Shown: positions 49,805 to 59,146 of the stretch, one piece after another | Layout: every line of letters starts with the position of its first letter | Position numbering within the stretch: position 1 is the first letter of the stretch | Assembly: GCA_049322715.1 (NCBI GenBank) | Contig: JBMOQP010000044.1 | Span: 1 to 64,000, forward strand | Length of the DNA stretch: 64,000 nucleotides | DNA from: Thiofaba sp049322715 | GTDB lineage: Bacteria > Pseudomonadota > Gammaproteobacteria > Halothiobacillales > Halothiobacillaceae | Direction: 5' to 3' | Translations under genes and position numbers: made by a program | Notes under the pieces: generated by a model | What the model was told of the DNA's origin: nothing | What the model saw: the letters and a program-made list of their open reading frames with translations, nothing else | Databases searched by the model: none

Positions 49805-50575
49805 ATGACGGCCCAGAACGTCTTCGAGCACCCCCTCAACGAGCGCATGCGTGCCTTCCTGCGCCTCAGCGAGTTGTTCGCTCGCGCGCAGCACTTCCTG
49901 GCCGGTTCATCCGAGCAGGACTCCCAGTGCGCCGTGCTCACCCTGCTCGAGCTGGCCGAGCTCACCGGCCGGGTGGACATCAAGCGCGAGCTGATGAAGG
50001 AACTGGAGCGGCAGAGTGCCAATCTGACCCGTCTGGCACAGACTCCGGACGTGGATACCCGCAAGCTCGCCCTGGTGCTGGAGCAGCAGAAGGCGCTGAT
50101 CCAGCGCCTGCATGCGCTGAGCGGTCCGATCGGCGCGGCCATCAAGACCAACGAGTTCCTCTCCGCCATCCAGCAGCGCGGCCGGATTCCCGGCGGGCTG
50201 TGCGAGTTCGACCTGCCGATGTTCCACCACTGGCTGCGCCAGCCGATCGAGGACCGGCGCGACATCGTGCGGGCCTGGCTGATGCCGTTCGCCGTGGTGC
50301 AGGAAGGCATCGAGCTGATCCTGGACCTTGTGCGCAAGAGCGCGGCCCCCGCGGCGGTGGTCGCCGAGGGCGGCTTCTACCAGCAGGCACTGGACCCCTC
50401 GCTCCCCTTCCAGCTGATCCGGGTCACCCTGCCCGATGATGCGACCTGTTTCCCGGAGGTAAGCGCGGGCAAGCAGCGCTTCACCATCCGCTTCCTTGAA
50501 CTCAACCTGGACGATGGACGCACCAGCCAGAGCACTGAGGACATCGCCTTCGGCCTCGCCTGCTGCGCCCTGTAA
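49805..50575 (+). CDS. zapD: Cell division protein ZapD
   Basis: ZapD (DUF1342) bundles FtsZ filaments at the division ring. VFEHPLNERMRAFLRLSELF opens the protein; RGRIPGGLCEFDLPMFHHWL and DLVRKSA are typical. 256 residues, close to the usual 250. It is followed by minC after 13 bases, so it is in an operon with minCDE; in enteric bacteria zapD lies instead with coaE and yacG. Confidence 0.93.
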   Translation: MTAQNVFEHPLNERMRAFLRLSELFARAQHFLAGSSEQDSQCAVLTLLELAELTGRVDIKRELMKELERQSANLTRLAQTPDVDTRKLALVLEQQKALIQRLHALSGPIGAAIKTNEFLSAIQQRGRIPGGLCEFDLPMFHHWLRQPIEDRRDIVRAWLMPFAVVQEGIELILDLVRKSAAPAAVVAEGGFYQQALDPSLPFQLIRVTLPDDATCFPEVSAGKQRFTIRFLELNLDDGRTSQSTEDIAFGLACCAL

Positions 50576-50588
50576 ACACAACCCAATC

Positions 50589-51326
50589 ATGGCTGACCCG
50601 ACGGATACCGCCTTCGTACTCAAGGGCCGCATGCTCACCCTGATGGTGTTCGAGCTGCACAACCCCAATATCGTGCAACTGGCCATGCGCCTCAAGGAGC
50701 ACATGGCCCAGGCCCCCAACCTGTTCAAGAACACCCCGCTGGTGGTGGACCTGAGCCCGCTGCAGGACGGCTTCAAGGTGGTGGACTTTCCCGCCCTGAC
50801 AAGCCTGCTGGACAACCACGGCCTGACGGTGGTCGGCGTGGTGGGGGGCAACGAGCAGCAACGCACCGCCGCCGCCCGCGCGCGCCTTGCCCTGTTCCCG
50901 GACAGCCCGGGCCGGGCCGTGGCCGAGGCAACCAGGCAGGAGACGGACAAGGCCGAGGAAGCCTCGACCACCGAGGAGACCCCGCCCGCCCCGGCGGCCA
51001 GCGATCTGGTGGTGCGCCTGCCGGTGCGCGCCGGACAGCAGGTCTACGCGCGCGGCGGCGACCTGATCGTCGAGTCCTCGGTCAACGAGGGGGCCGAAGT
51101 GGTGGCCGATGGCGACATCCACATCTACGGCGCGCTGCGCGGCCGGGCCCTGGCGGGTGCGCGCGGCCGCGGCGACGCACGCATCTGGTGCCAGAGCCTG
51201 GATGCCGAGCTGGTGTCGATCAATGGCATCTACCGCACGCGCGACGACATCGACCCCGCCCTGCTCGACAAGCCGGCGGTCATCGAGATCCTGAACGAAA
51301 AAATGATCATCCGTGCCTTCGGCTGA
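50589..51326 (+). CDS. minC: Septum site-determining protein MinC
   Basis: Inhibitor of FtsZ assembly at cell poles. The N-terminal domain (1-105; FVLKGRMLTLMVFELHNPN) binds FtsZ; a variable linker rich in Glu and Pro (about 115-140) joins the C-terminal beta-helix (about 145-245; VRSG-like start PVRAGQQVYARGGDLIV, NEGAEVVADGDIHIYGALRGRALAGARG) that binds MinD. Start at 50589; the frame open to 50496 lies in zapD. 245 residues. Confidence 0.95.
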   Translation: MADPTDTAFVLKGRMLTLMVFELHNPNIVQLAMRLKEHMAQAPNLFKNTPLVVDLSPLQDGFKVVDFPALTSLLDNHGLTVVGVVGGNEQQRTAAARARLALFPDSPGRAVAEATRQETDKAEEASTTEETPPAPAASDLVVRLPVRAGQQVYARGGDLIVESSVNEGAEVVADGDIHIYGALRGRALAGARGRGDARIWCQSLDAELVSINGIYRTRDDIDPALLDKPAVIEILNEKMIIRAFG

Positions 51327-51359
51327 AGGCTCGTCCACCATGCATAGAGGAAACATCCT

Positions 51360-52172
51360 GTGACGAAGATTCTCGTCGTGACTTCCGGCAAGGGCGGCGT
51401 GGGCAAGACCACCACTAGCGCCTCTATCGCCACGGGCCTGGCCCTGCGCGGCAACAAGGTCGCCGTGATCGACTTCGACGTCGGCCTGCGCAACCTCGAC
51501 CTGATCATGGGCGTGGAGCGCCGCGTGGTGTATGACTTCGTCAACGTGGTGAACGGCGAAGCCAGCCTCAACCAGGCGCTGATCAAGGACAAGCGGGTCG
51601 AGGGCCTGTACGTCCTGGCCGCCTCCCAGACCAAGGACAAGGACGCGCTGACCGAGGAAGGCGTGAAGAAGGTGCTTGAGGACCTGAAGGCGGACAAGTT
51701 CGACTACATCGTCTGTGACTCGCCGGCCGGCATCGAGAAGGGGGCCCAGTTGGCCATGTATTTCGCCGACGAGGCGATCGTGGTGTCCAACCCGGAGGTC
51801 TCCTCGGTGCGCGACTCCGACCGCATGCTCGGCCTGCTGGCCAGCAAGTCGCACCGCGCGATCAACAACCTGCCTCCGATCAAGCAGCACCTGCTGGTCA
51901 CCCGCTACTCCCCCACCCGCGCCGATGCCGGCGAGATGATGAGCGTGGAGGACATGCTGGAGATCCTGGCCGTGCCGCTGCTGGGCGTGATTCCCGAGTC
52001 ACCCGCCGTGCTGAATGCCTCCAACGCCGGCCAGCCGGTGATCATGGACAAGGAATCCGACGCAGGTGGGGCCTACGAGGATGCCGTGGACCGCCTGCTC
52101 GGCGAGGAACGCCCCCTGCGCTTCATCACCGCCGAGAAGAAGGGCCTTTTCAGCCGCCTGTTCGGGAAATAA
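51360..52172 (+). CDS. minD: Septum site-determining ATPase MinD
   Basis: Membrane-binding ATPase that carries MinC and is displaced by MinE. Deviant Walker A GKGGVGKTT (about 10-18), and switch region DFDVGLRNLD. The C-terminus GLFSRLFGK is the amphipathic membrane-targeting helix. 270 residues. The start codon is GTG at 51360 after GAGGAAA. It lies 33 bases after minC and 3 bases before minE. Confidence 0.97.
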   Translation: MTKILVVTSGKGGVGKTTTSASIATGLALRGNKVAVIDFDVGLRNLDLIMGVERRVVYDFVNVVNGEASLNQALIKDKRVEGLYVLAASQTKDKDALTEEGVKKVLEDLKADKFDYIVCDSPAGIEKGAQLAMYFADEAIVVSNPEVSSVRDSDRMLGLLASKSHRAINNLPPIKQHLLVTRYSPTRADAGEMMSVEDMLEILAVPLLGVIPESPAVLNASNAGQPVIMDKESDAGGAYEDAVDRLLGEERPLRFITAEKKGLFSRLFGK

Positions 52173-52175
52173 GCC

Positions 52176-52442
52176 ATGAGTCTGCTCAATTTCTTCCGTG
52201 GCAAGAGGGAGACTTCCGCCAAGCTGGCCAAGGAGCGCCTGCAGATCATCATCGCCCACGAGCGCGCGCAGACCCGTGGCGGCCACGATTTCCTGCCCAA
52301 GCTGGAGAAGGAACTGCTGGAGGTCATCCGCCGCTATGTGGAGGTCAGCGACGAGGCAGTCAAGGTCAAGCTCGACCGCGAGGATGGCGTCGAGGTGCTG
52401 GAACTGAACATCATCCTGCCGGATTCCGAAGCGAAGGACTGA
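52176..52442 (+). CDS. minE: Cell division topological specificity factor MinE
   Basis: 88-residue factor that stimulates MinD ATPase and drives pole-to-pole oscillation. Parts: N-terminal MSLLNFFRGKRETSAKLAKERLQIIIAHER (MinD-binding and membrane helix), then LPKLEKELLEVIRRYV and the dimer strand ELNIILP. Start 3 bases after minD, so it is translationally linked. Confidence 0.96.
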   Translation: MSLLNFFRGKRETSAKLAKERLQIIIAHERAQTRGGHDFLPKLEKELLEVIRRYVEVSDEAVKVKLDREDGVEVLELNIILPDSEAKD

Positions 52443-52487
52443 GCTTCCGCCCCCTCGGGGGGCCGTCAACGAATACCCACCTCTTGC

Positions 52488-52519
52488 GATGGCCGCCTTA
52501 TGCGGCCATCGGCATTTTT
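52488..52519 (+). terminator. Terminator of the zapD-minCDE operon
   Basis: GATGGCCGC (52488-52496) and GCGGCCATC (52502-52510) form a 9-bp stem with a CTTAT loop, followed by GGCATTTTTG. Confidence 0.88.
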
Positions 52520-52582
52520 GCTTTCCGCCTTACCCGACCTTTTTCCTAAACTTCGCGGCATGATCGCAACCGCTGCCATGCC

Positions 52583-53083
52583 ATGACCACCGCCCTTCTC
52601 TGGAACGCCTACCTCGCCGGCGCCGCCATCGGCCTGTACGTGCTGCTGCAGTACTGGCTGACCGGCCGCCCGCTGGGCTGCTCCTCGCCGCTCGGCCAGG
52701 CCTGCGCCACGGTGTCGCGCCTGCCCTTCTTCCAGGGACGCGAGTTCGCCGCCAGCGAGCAGTGGCGCCTGTGGTTCATCGCCGGTCTGCCGCTCGGGGG
52801 GCTCGTCGCCGCGCTTAGTGCCGGCCAAGTCGGCTGGGTGCTGGACATGGGGACGGCCTACGAGTCCATGCTCCCGGAGGCCCCGTGGATGAAGGCGCTC
52901 GTGCTGTTCCTCGGCGGGGTGCTGATGGGCCTCGGCGCGCGCCTGGCTGGCGGCTGCACCAGCGGCCACACCATTGTCGGAGTGGCCCTGCTCAACCCGC
53001 CCAGCCTGCTCGCATCCATCCTGTTCTTCATCGGCGGACTCGCCATGGTACAGGCCCTCTGGCGGCTGGCGGGAGCGGGCTGA
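52583..53083 (+). CDS. YeeE/YedE-family sulfur transporter, first half
   Basis: 166 residues with about four TM helices, covering one half of the YeeE/YedE (DUF395) fold. Conserved cysteines are GRPLGCSSPLGQAC and GARLAGGCTSGHTI. The family takes up thiosulfate in some bacteria (TsuA) and is linked with sulfur oxidation and persulfide traffic. A second half-size gene follows after one base, so the two probably form one transporter. Its start may be earlier or at 52583; the N-terminus MTTALLWNAYLAGAAIG fits. Confidence 0.85.
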   Translation: MTTALLWNAYLAGAAIGLYVLLQYWLTGRPLGCSSPLGQACATVSRLPFFQGREFAASEQWRLWFIAGLPLGGLVAALSAGQVGWVLDMGTAYESMLPEAPWMKALVLFLGGVLMGLGARLAGGCTSGHTIVGVALLNPPSLLASILFFIGGLAMVQALWRLAGAG

Positions 53084-53084
53084 G

Positions 53085-53507
53085 ATGGGCCAGAAGTTGC
53101 TGTTCCTTGCCCTCGGCGCGCTGTTCGGCTTCCTCCTCAGCCGCGCGGGGGCGACTGAGCCGGAGCTGGTCGCCCGCCTGTTCCTGTTCGAGAACCTGCA
53201 CTTGCTGTGGGTGATCGTCAGCGCCGTCGCCGTCGGCGCCATGGGTGTCGCCTTGATGCGCCGGACCGGCCTGCGGGCCGTGGGAAAAAGCGAATCCATC
53301 CGCTTCGAGGCCAAGCCCTACGTGCGCACCCTCGTGCCCGGCAGCCTGGTGTTCGGCGCCGGCTGGGGCCTGACCGGCGGCTGCCCGGGCACGGTCATGG
53401 CCATGCTGGGCGAGGGCAAGCTCTACGTCCTGCCCATCATCGCCGGCCTGCTGGCCGGGACCTGGCTGTTCGGCCTGTGGAGCAGCCGTTCCCATCAATC
53501 CAGCTGA
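53085..53507 (+). CDS. YeeE/YedE-family sulfur transporter, second half
   Basis: 140 residues, about four TM helices, with the conserved pattern FGAGWGLTGGCPGTVMAMLGEG near residue 90, the second-half signature. Start at 53085 (MGQKLLFLALGALFG) next to the stop of the first half; the longer frame to 52974 lies in that gene. Together they equal one full YeeE. The 3' end overlaps the convergent GST gene by 13 bases. Confidence 0.85.
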   Translation: MGQKLLFLALGALFGFLLSRAGATEPELVARLFLFENLHLLWVIVSAVAVGAMGVALMRRTGLRAVGKSESIRFEAKPYVRTLVPGSLVFGAGWGLTGGCPGTVMAMLGEGKLYVLPIIAGLLAGTWLFGLWSSRSHQSS

Positions 53508-54157
53508 TTGCCCAACGCCCCGCCCTGCCCCTTCACGAAGCCGAGATAGAGCTGGGCGAACTCGGGCACGACGGAAGCCTTGACCGCCGGAACGTTGGCC
53601 AGCACCTTGCGGTAGGCCGCCACGCGCGGCAGGTCCGTCCCCGCCAGGGCCTCGGCGCCATTCGCCTCGAGCAGATCCAGGCGCATGAAGAAGGGCGCGA
53701 AGGCGCAATCCACGAGACCGAAGGACTCGCCCGCGAAGTAAGCCCCCCCCTCGTGCAGGCTCGTCTCCAGCACGTTGAGCAAGTGACGCAGGCCATCGCT
53801 CGCCTCGATGGCCTTGTCCGCGTCCTTCGCGGTCATCCAGTGCCACAGACCGCCGAACAGGTCGTCCGCGAGGGCGACAAAACCCCGCTCACGCGCGCGG
53901 GCCAGCGGATCGGCAGGCAGGAGAGCCGGGGGATGAGTCTCGTCGAGGAATTCGTTGATCACCTGCGACTCGAACAGCACGGCATCGTCCACCCTGAGCA
54001 ACGGCACCTTGCCGCGCGGCGAGAGCACGGCCAGCCATTCCGGCGGCTCCTTCGGATTGAGATAGGTCACCGCGCAGGGAATCCCCTTGTGCTGAATCAG
54101 GATGTTGACCCGCTGCACGAAGGGGCAGATCTTGAAGCCAACCAGTTCGAGTTTCAT
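53495..54157 (-). CDS. Glutathione S-transferase family protein
   Basis: 220 residues: an N-terminal thioredoxin-like domain (about 1-78) with KICPFVQRV, where Cys11 is probably the active residue, and a C-terminal all-helical GST domain (about 90-210). SPRGKVPLLRVDD and FESQVINEFLDE (glutathione-site Glu-Ser) are present. It resembles the SspA/Omega/DHAR-type group. Substrate unknown. Convergent with the YeeE pair and divergent from hslR. Confidence 0.9.
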   Translation of the reverse strand: MKLELVGFKICPFVQRVNILIQHKGIPCAVTYLNPKEPPEWLAVLSPRGKVPLLRVDDAVLFESQVINEFLDETHPPALLPADPLARARERGFVALADDLFGGLWHWMTAKDADKAIEASDGLRHLLNVLETSLHEGGAYFAGESFGLVDCAFAPFFMRLDLLEANGAEALAGTDLPRVAAYRKVLANVPAVKASVVPEFAQLYLGFVKGQGGALGNQLD

Positions 54158-54195
54158 ATTCGTTTCCCTCTGCCGAAATCCGATCAGATCCTAGT

Positions 54196-54597
54196 ATGCA
54201 CCAAGCCCCGTCGCCTGCCGGAACCACCCAGCGCCTGGATACCTGGTTGTGGGCCGCGCGTCTCTACAAGACCCGCTCCCTGGCCAAGGAGGCGATCGAG
54301 GGCGGCAAGGTGCGCCTGAACGGCCACACGGCCAAGCCCGCCGCGAAGGTACGACCCGGCGACGAGCTGGACGTGAACCGCAGCGGCGAGCACTGGCAGG
54401 TGCGGGTGCTGGCGCTCAACGAGCAGCGCCGGCCGGCCAGCGAGGCACAGGGACTGTACGCGGAGTCCACCGAAAGCCTGGCCAGGCGCGAACACGAGCG
54501 CGAGCTGCGCCGCCTGGCGGGTGGTGTTCCAGCGCCCGCCCGCAAGCCAGACGGCCACGCCCGCGAGGCCCTGCGCCGGCTACGCGGCAAGGCCTGA
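54196..54597 (+). CDS. hslR: Heat shock protein Hsp15 (S4 domain)
   Basis: Ribosome-associated S4-domain protein that rescues 50S subunits with stuck nascent chains. RLDTWLWAARLYKTRSLAKEAIEGGKVRLNG is the S4 motif (about 13-45), then VRPGDELDV; the C-terminal tail is basic (LARREHERELRRLAGG). 133 residues is normal. Single gene, divergent from the GST gene. Confidence 0.93.
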   Translation: MHQAPSPAGTTQRLDTWLWAARLYKTRSLAKEAIEGGKVRLNGHTAKPAAKVRPGDELDVNRSGEHWQVRVLALNEQRRPASEAQGLYAESTESLARREHERELRRLAGGVPAPARKPDGHAREALRRLRGKA

Positions 54598-54713
54598 CGG
54601 ATCGCGTTTTTTCGGCCTCATTCCGCCCTACTGAACTCGGGTCAAGGTGCTTCCTTCCCACGCCCCATCAGGTATGCTTTGATGGTTGAATAAACATTCT
54701 AAGGAATGACGGT

Positions 54714-55922
54714 ATGGCCGCCCTGCGCCCGCTCCTCGTGCTGACCCTGATGCTCATGTCACCTCTCCCAGAGGTCCTCGCCGCACCGCAGGGGGGCGGC
54801 ATGCCGCCAGCACCGGTCAAGGTGATCGAGGTGAAGAAGACCTCTCTCGTCGAGACCGCAGTCTACCCGGCCCGCCTGCGGGCGGTGGAGGAGGTGGAGG
54901 TGCGTCCGCGCATTGGCGGGATGGTCGAGCGGGTGCTGTTCAAGGACGGCGCGCAGGTGGAGAAAGGCCAGCCACTGTACGAAATCGACCCCCGGCCCTA
55001 CGCCGCCGAGGTCGCGCGCGCCGAGGCCGCCCTCGCCCAGGCAGAGGCGCAGTTGCGTCAGGCCAGCGCCGAACAGGCGCGCGGCCGCGCCCTGGCGCAG
55101 ACCCAGGCACTGTCGCGCGAGGCCATCGAGCAGCGCGATGCGGCCAGCCAGGTGGCCGAGGCCAACGTGCGTGCCGCCCGCGCCGCGCTGGAGGCGGCGC
55201 GTCTGGACCTCGACTTCACCCGCGTACGCGCGCCGATCGCTGGGCGCATCAACCGCACCCTGGTCACCGCCGGCAACCTCGTGTCCGGCCCCGGCGGCAA
55301 CGGCGCGACCCTGCTTACCACCCTGGTGCCGACCGATCCGCTGCACGTCTATTTCGAGCTGGACGAGCGCACCATGCTCGACTTCGGCGACGCCGCTCCC
55401 CTCGGCGCGACGGTGGGGGTGGCGCTCGAGGGCGAGGAGGACTTCCCGCACAAGGCCCGCATCGACTACCTCGACCACAGCTTCGACCCCGCGACCGGCA
55501 CCCGCCAGGTGCGCGCTGTCATCGACAATCCCAAAGGACGCCTCGCCCCCGGCCTGTTCGCCCGCGTTCTTCTTGCGACCGCCCGCCGCTTCGACACGGT
55601 CAGCGTGCCGTCGCGCGCGGTCGGCGCAGACCAGGGCCGCCGCTTCGTGCTGGTGGTGGGGGCGGACGACACCGTCGAGTATCGACCGGTCACCCTGGGG
55701 CCCGAGATCGGCGGCCGGCGTCCGGTGCTGACCGGGCTTGCGGTCGGCGAGCGTGTGATCGTGGACGGCATGCAGAAGGCCCGCCCCGGCAGCAAGGTCG
55801 CGCCGCAGCCGCTGGAGGAAGCCCCGTCCGCCGCCGAGTGCGGCCCGTCCGAGGGAGGCGCCACGACGCACGGCATCGCAACCAGGACCATGGATGACTG
55901 CCTGTCCTCGGGCAGGCGCTGA
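54714..55922 (+). CDS. RND efflux periplasmic adaptor subunit
   Basis: Membrane fusion protein of an RND pump, 402 residues. Signal peptide MAALRPLLVLTLMLMSPLPEVLAA with no lipobox Cys. Lipoyl-like and hairpin segments: RAVEEVEVRPRIGGMVERVLFKDGAQVEKGQPLYEIDPRPY (about 55-100), helical hairpin with Ala- and Gln-rich repeats (105-160), and RVRAPIAGRINRTLVTAGNLVS. AAGGAA precedes the ATG. The inner-membrane pump follows after 23 bases. The last 30 residues (from SAAECGPSEGG) are unusual in composition and may be an added tail. Confidence 0.92.
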   Translation: MAALRPLLVLTLMLMSPLPEVLAAPQGGGMPPAPVKVIEVKKTSLVETAVYPARLRAVEEVEVRPRIGGMVERVLFKDGAQVEKGQPLYEIDPRPYAAEVARAEAALAQAEAQLRQASAEQARGRALAQTQALSREAIEQRDAASQVAEANVRAARAALEAARLDLDFTRVRAPIAGRINRTLVTAGNLVSGPGGNGATLLTTLVPTDPLHVYFELDERTMLDFGDAAPLGATVGVALEGEEDFPHKARIDYLDHSFDPATGTRQVRAVIDNPKGRLAPGLFARVLLATARRFDTVSVPSRAVGADQGRRFVLVVGADDTVEYRPVTLGPEIGGRRPVLTGLAVGERVIVDGMQKARPGSKVAPQPLEEAPSAAECGPSEGGATTHGIATRTMDDCLSSGRR

Positions 55923-55945
55923 GACCGGCCCGAAGGAATACCCCG

Positions 55946-58900
55946 ATGCGCTTTCCCAGCTTCTTCGTCGACCGTCCGATCTTCGCCATCGTCCTCTCGG
56001 CCCTGGTCCTGATCGGCGGATGGGTTTCGCTCAAGGGCCTGCCGGTGGAGCAGTACCCGGAGGTGGTGCCGCCCACCATCCAGGTCTCCGCGCGCTATCC
56101 GGGCGCGAGCCCACAGACCCTGTCCGAGACGGTCGCCGCGCCGATCGAGCAGGAGCTCGTCGGCATCGAGCACCTGCTCTACATGTCCTCGCAGTCCACC
56201 GCCGACGGGGCGATGACCCTGACCCTCACCTTCGAGATCGGCACCGACCTCGACATCGCCCAGATGCAGGTGCAGAACAAGGTGTCCAATGCCGAGCCGC
56301 GCCTGCCCGAGGAGGTACGCCGCCTCGGCGTCATCACCCGCAAGCAGTCGCCCGACCTCTTGCTTGCAATCCACCTGATCTCGCCGGACCGGAGCTATGA
56401 CTCGCTCTACCTCGGCAACTACGCGGTGCTCAACATCCGCGACCAGCTCAAGCGCATCAACGGCGTGGGCGACACCCGCGTGTTCGGGGCGGATGAATAC
56501 GCCATGCGCGTGTGGCTGGATCCCGACCGGCTGGTGGCGCGTGGCCTGACCGCCTCGGACGTGGTCAATGCCATCCGCGAGCAAAACGTCCAGGTCGCCG
56601 CTGGCGCGGTCGGCCAGCAGCCCAATGCGACTGGCAGCGCCTTCCAACTGACCGTCACCTCGCAGGGACGGCTGCGTTCGGAGGACGACTTCCGCCAGAT
56701 CGTGGTCAAGGCAGGCGGGAATGGCCAGATCGTGCGTCTCGGCGACGTGGCGCGGCTCGAACTCGGCGCGGCCACCTACGCCCTGCGCGCCTTGCTCGAC
56801 GGCGAGAACGCGGTCGCCATCCCGGTGTTCCTGCGCCCCGGAGCCAACGCGCTGGACACGGCGGCCGAGGTCAAGCGGACCATGGCCCGCCTGCAGGAGC
56901 GATTCCCGCAGGGGGTGGACTACCGCATCGTCTACGACACCACCGTGTTCGTACAGCAGTCCATCGACGCGGTGATCGTGACCTTCTTCGAGGCCCTGCT
57001 CCTGGTCGTCGTCGTGGTGATGCTGTTCCTCCAGACCTGGCGCGCGGCCATCATCCCGCTGGTGGCGGTGCCGGTCTCGATCATCGGCACCTTTGCCCTG
57101 CTCAATGCCCTCGGCTTCTCGATCAACACCCTGACCCTGCTCGGCCTGGTGCTGGCCATCGGCATCGTGGTGGACGACGCGATCGTGGTGATCGAGAACG
57201 TCGAGCGCCACATCAGCGAGGGCATGAAGCCCAAGGCGGCCGCGCACATGGCGATGCAGGAAGTGACCGGACCGATCATCGCCATCTCGCTGGTGCTGGC
57301 GGCGGTGTTCATTCCGGCGGCCTTCATCTCCGGCATCAACGGCCAGTTCTACCGCCAGTTCGGCCTGACCATCGCCGCCGCGACGCTGATCTCGGCGTTC
57401 AACTCGCTTACCCTGAGCCCGGCGCTGGCGGCCATGCTGCTCAAACCCCACGACGCCAGGCCGGACGCCCCCACCCGCCTGGTCAACCTGCTGTTCGGCG
57501 GTTTCTTCCGCCTGTTCAACCGTTTCTTCGAGGCCAGCAGCCACGGCTACCAGGCCCTGGTAAAGCGCCTGCTACGCGTCAGCGCCATCGTGCTGCTCGT
57601 GTTCGGCGGCCTTCTTGCGCTCTCCGGCCATACCCTCTACAGCGTGCCTCCAGGCTTCATTCCCCAGGGAGATCGCGGCTATCTGATCACGGTGGTGCAA
57701 CTGCCGCCGGCGGCCTCGCTGGAACGCACCACCGACGTAGTGCGGGAGGTTTCCCAACGCATCAAGTCGACGCCAGGTGTCGGCCATGCGGTCGCCTTCC
57801 CCGGGCTGTCCATCGTCAGCTTCGGCCCCTCGTCCAACGCCGCGACCATCTTCGTGCCGCTGCGGCCGTTCAGCGAACGCGTGCCGCAGAGCCTCAGCGC
57901 GAACGCCATCGCCGGCGAGCTGCGCAAGAAACTGGGTGGCATCGAGGAGGCCTTCGTCGCGGTGTTCCCGCCGCCGCCGATCCGGGGCCTCGGCTCGCTC
58001 GGAGGCTTCAAGCTGCAAATCCAGGATCGCGGCGGCGCGGGGCTGGACGAGCTGGACACCGTCACCAAGCAGGTCATCGCCCAGGGCAACCAGACGCCGG
58101 GCGTGACCGGCTTGTTCACCAGTTTCCAGAACAATGTGCCGCAGCTGCACGCCGAGATCGACACCGAGCGCGCCCTGACCGGAGGCGTGCCGCTGCGCAA
58201 CCTGTATGACACCCTGCAGGTGAACCTTGGCTCGCTGTACGTCAACGACTTCAACCTGTTCGGACGCACCTACCAGGTGATCGCTCAGGCAGACGCCCCC
58301 TTCCGCTCGAAGCCGTCCGACATCGAGCAGCTTCAGACCCGCACCGCGGATGGCCGCATGGTGCCGCTCGCCGGCCTCGTGCGGGTGACCGAGATCACCG
58401 GGCCGGACCGCGTGGTTCGCTACAACACCTATCCGGCGATCGAGATCAACGGCTCGGCCGCGCCAGGCACGAGCTCGGGCGAAGCCATCGCCATCATGGA
58501 GAACCTGCTGGGGCAGACCCTGCCGCCAACCATGGGTTTCGAGTGGACCGAACTGACCTACCTGCAGATCATCGCCGGCAACACCACCCTGCAGGTGTTT
58601 GCCATCTCGGTGCTGGTGGTGTTCCTGGTGCTGGCGGCCCTGTATGAGAGCTGGACGCTCCCCCTCGCCATCATCCTGATCATGCCGATGGTGCTGCTGT
58701 TCGCCATGCTCGGGGTGAAGTTCATGGGCGGCGACAACAACATCCTCACCCAGGTCGCCCTGCTGGTGCTGATCGGCCTGGCGAGCAAGAACGCAATCCT
58801 GCTGGTGGAGTTCGCCAAGATCCGCGAGGACATGGGGCTCACGCGGCTGGAGGCGGCGCTGGAGGCCTGCCGCCTGCGCCTGCGCCCGATCGTCATGACC

Positions 58901-59095
58901 TCGATCGCCTTCATCGCCGGGGTCGTCCCGCTCATGCTCGCGAACGGCGCCGGCGCGGAGATGCGCTCGGCGATCGGCACGCCGGTGTTCTTCGGCATGC
59001 TGGGCGTGACCTTCTTCGGCCTGCTCCTGACCCCGGTGTTCTACCTGGTGATCCGCGGCCTGGCGAGCCGTGGTGAGAAGCCTTCCGCCGCCTGA
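55946..59095 (+). CDS. RND multidrug efflux permease (HAE1 family)
   Basis: 1049-residue proton-driven inner-membrane pump with twelve TM helices, of the AcrB/MexF type. MRFPSFFVDRPIFAIVLSALVLIGG is the first helix; GIVVDDAIVVIENVERH in TM4 has the paired Asp of proton relay, and TLISAFNSLTLSPALAAMLL follows. Substrates are not readable. Works with the adaptor encoded upstream; no outer-membrane channel gene is in the window, so it probably uses a TolC-like protein from elsewhere. Element G follows. Confidence 0.95.
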   Translation: MRFPSFFVDRPIFAIVLSALVLIGGWVSLKGLPVEQYPEVVPPTIQVSARYPGASPQTLSETVAAPIEQELVGIEHLLYMSSQSTADGAMTLTLTFEIGTDLDIAQMQVQNKVSNAEPRLPEEVRRLGVITRKQSPDLLLAIHLISPDRSYDSLYLGNYAVLNIRDQLKRINGVGDTRVFGADEYAMRVWLDPDRLVARGLTASDVVNAIREQNVQVAAGAVGQQPNATGSAFQLTVTSQGRLRSEDDFRQIVVKAGGNGQIVRLGDVARLELGAATYALRALLDGENAVAIPVFLRPGANALDTAAEVKRTMARLQERFPQGVDYRIVYDTTVFVQQSIDAVIVTFFEALLLVVVVVMLFLQTWRAAIIPLVAVPVSIIGTFALLNALGFSINTLTLLGLVLAIGIVVDDAIVVIENVERHISEGMKPKAAAHMAMQEVTGPIIAISLVLAAVFIPAAFISGINGQFYRQFGLTIAAATLISAFNSLTLSPALAAMLLKPHDARPDAPTRLVNLLFGGFFRLFNRFFEASSHGYQALVKRLLRVSAIVLLVFGGLLALSGHTLYSVPPGFIPQGDRGYLITVVQLPPAASLERTTDVVREVSQRIKSTPGVGHAVAFPGLSIVSFGPSSNAATIFVPLRPFSERVPQSLSANAIAGELRKKLGGIEEAFVAVFPPPPIRGLGSLGGFKLQIQDRGGAGLDELDTVTKQVIAQGNQTPGVTGLFTSFQNNVPQLHAEIDTERALTGGVPLRNLYDTLQVNLGSLYVNDFNLFGRTYQVIAQADAPFRSKPSDIEQLQTRTADGRMVPLAGLVRVTEITGPDRVVRYNTYPAIEINGSAAPGTSSGEAIAIMENLLGQTLPPTMGFEWTELTYLQIIAGNTTLQVFAISVLVVFLVLAALYESWTLPLAIILIMPMVLLFAMLGVKFMGGDNNILTQVALLVLIGLASKNAILLVEFAKIREDMGLTRLEAALEACRLRLRPIVMTSIAFIAGVVPLMLANGAGAEMRSAIGTPVFFGMLGVTFFGLLLTPVFYLVIRGLASRGEKPSAA

Positions 59096-59146
59096 TCCCT
59101 TGCGCGAAACCGCCAGGGCTGCCGGGAAGACAAGCCCTCCCCCTTG

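Noticed and set aside
55830..55922. Repeat unit insertion in the tail of the RND adaptor gene
   Set aside because: A CATGGATG core is present at 55891, but flanking arms are not complementary and no further match to the unit was found.
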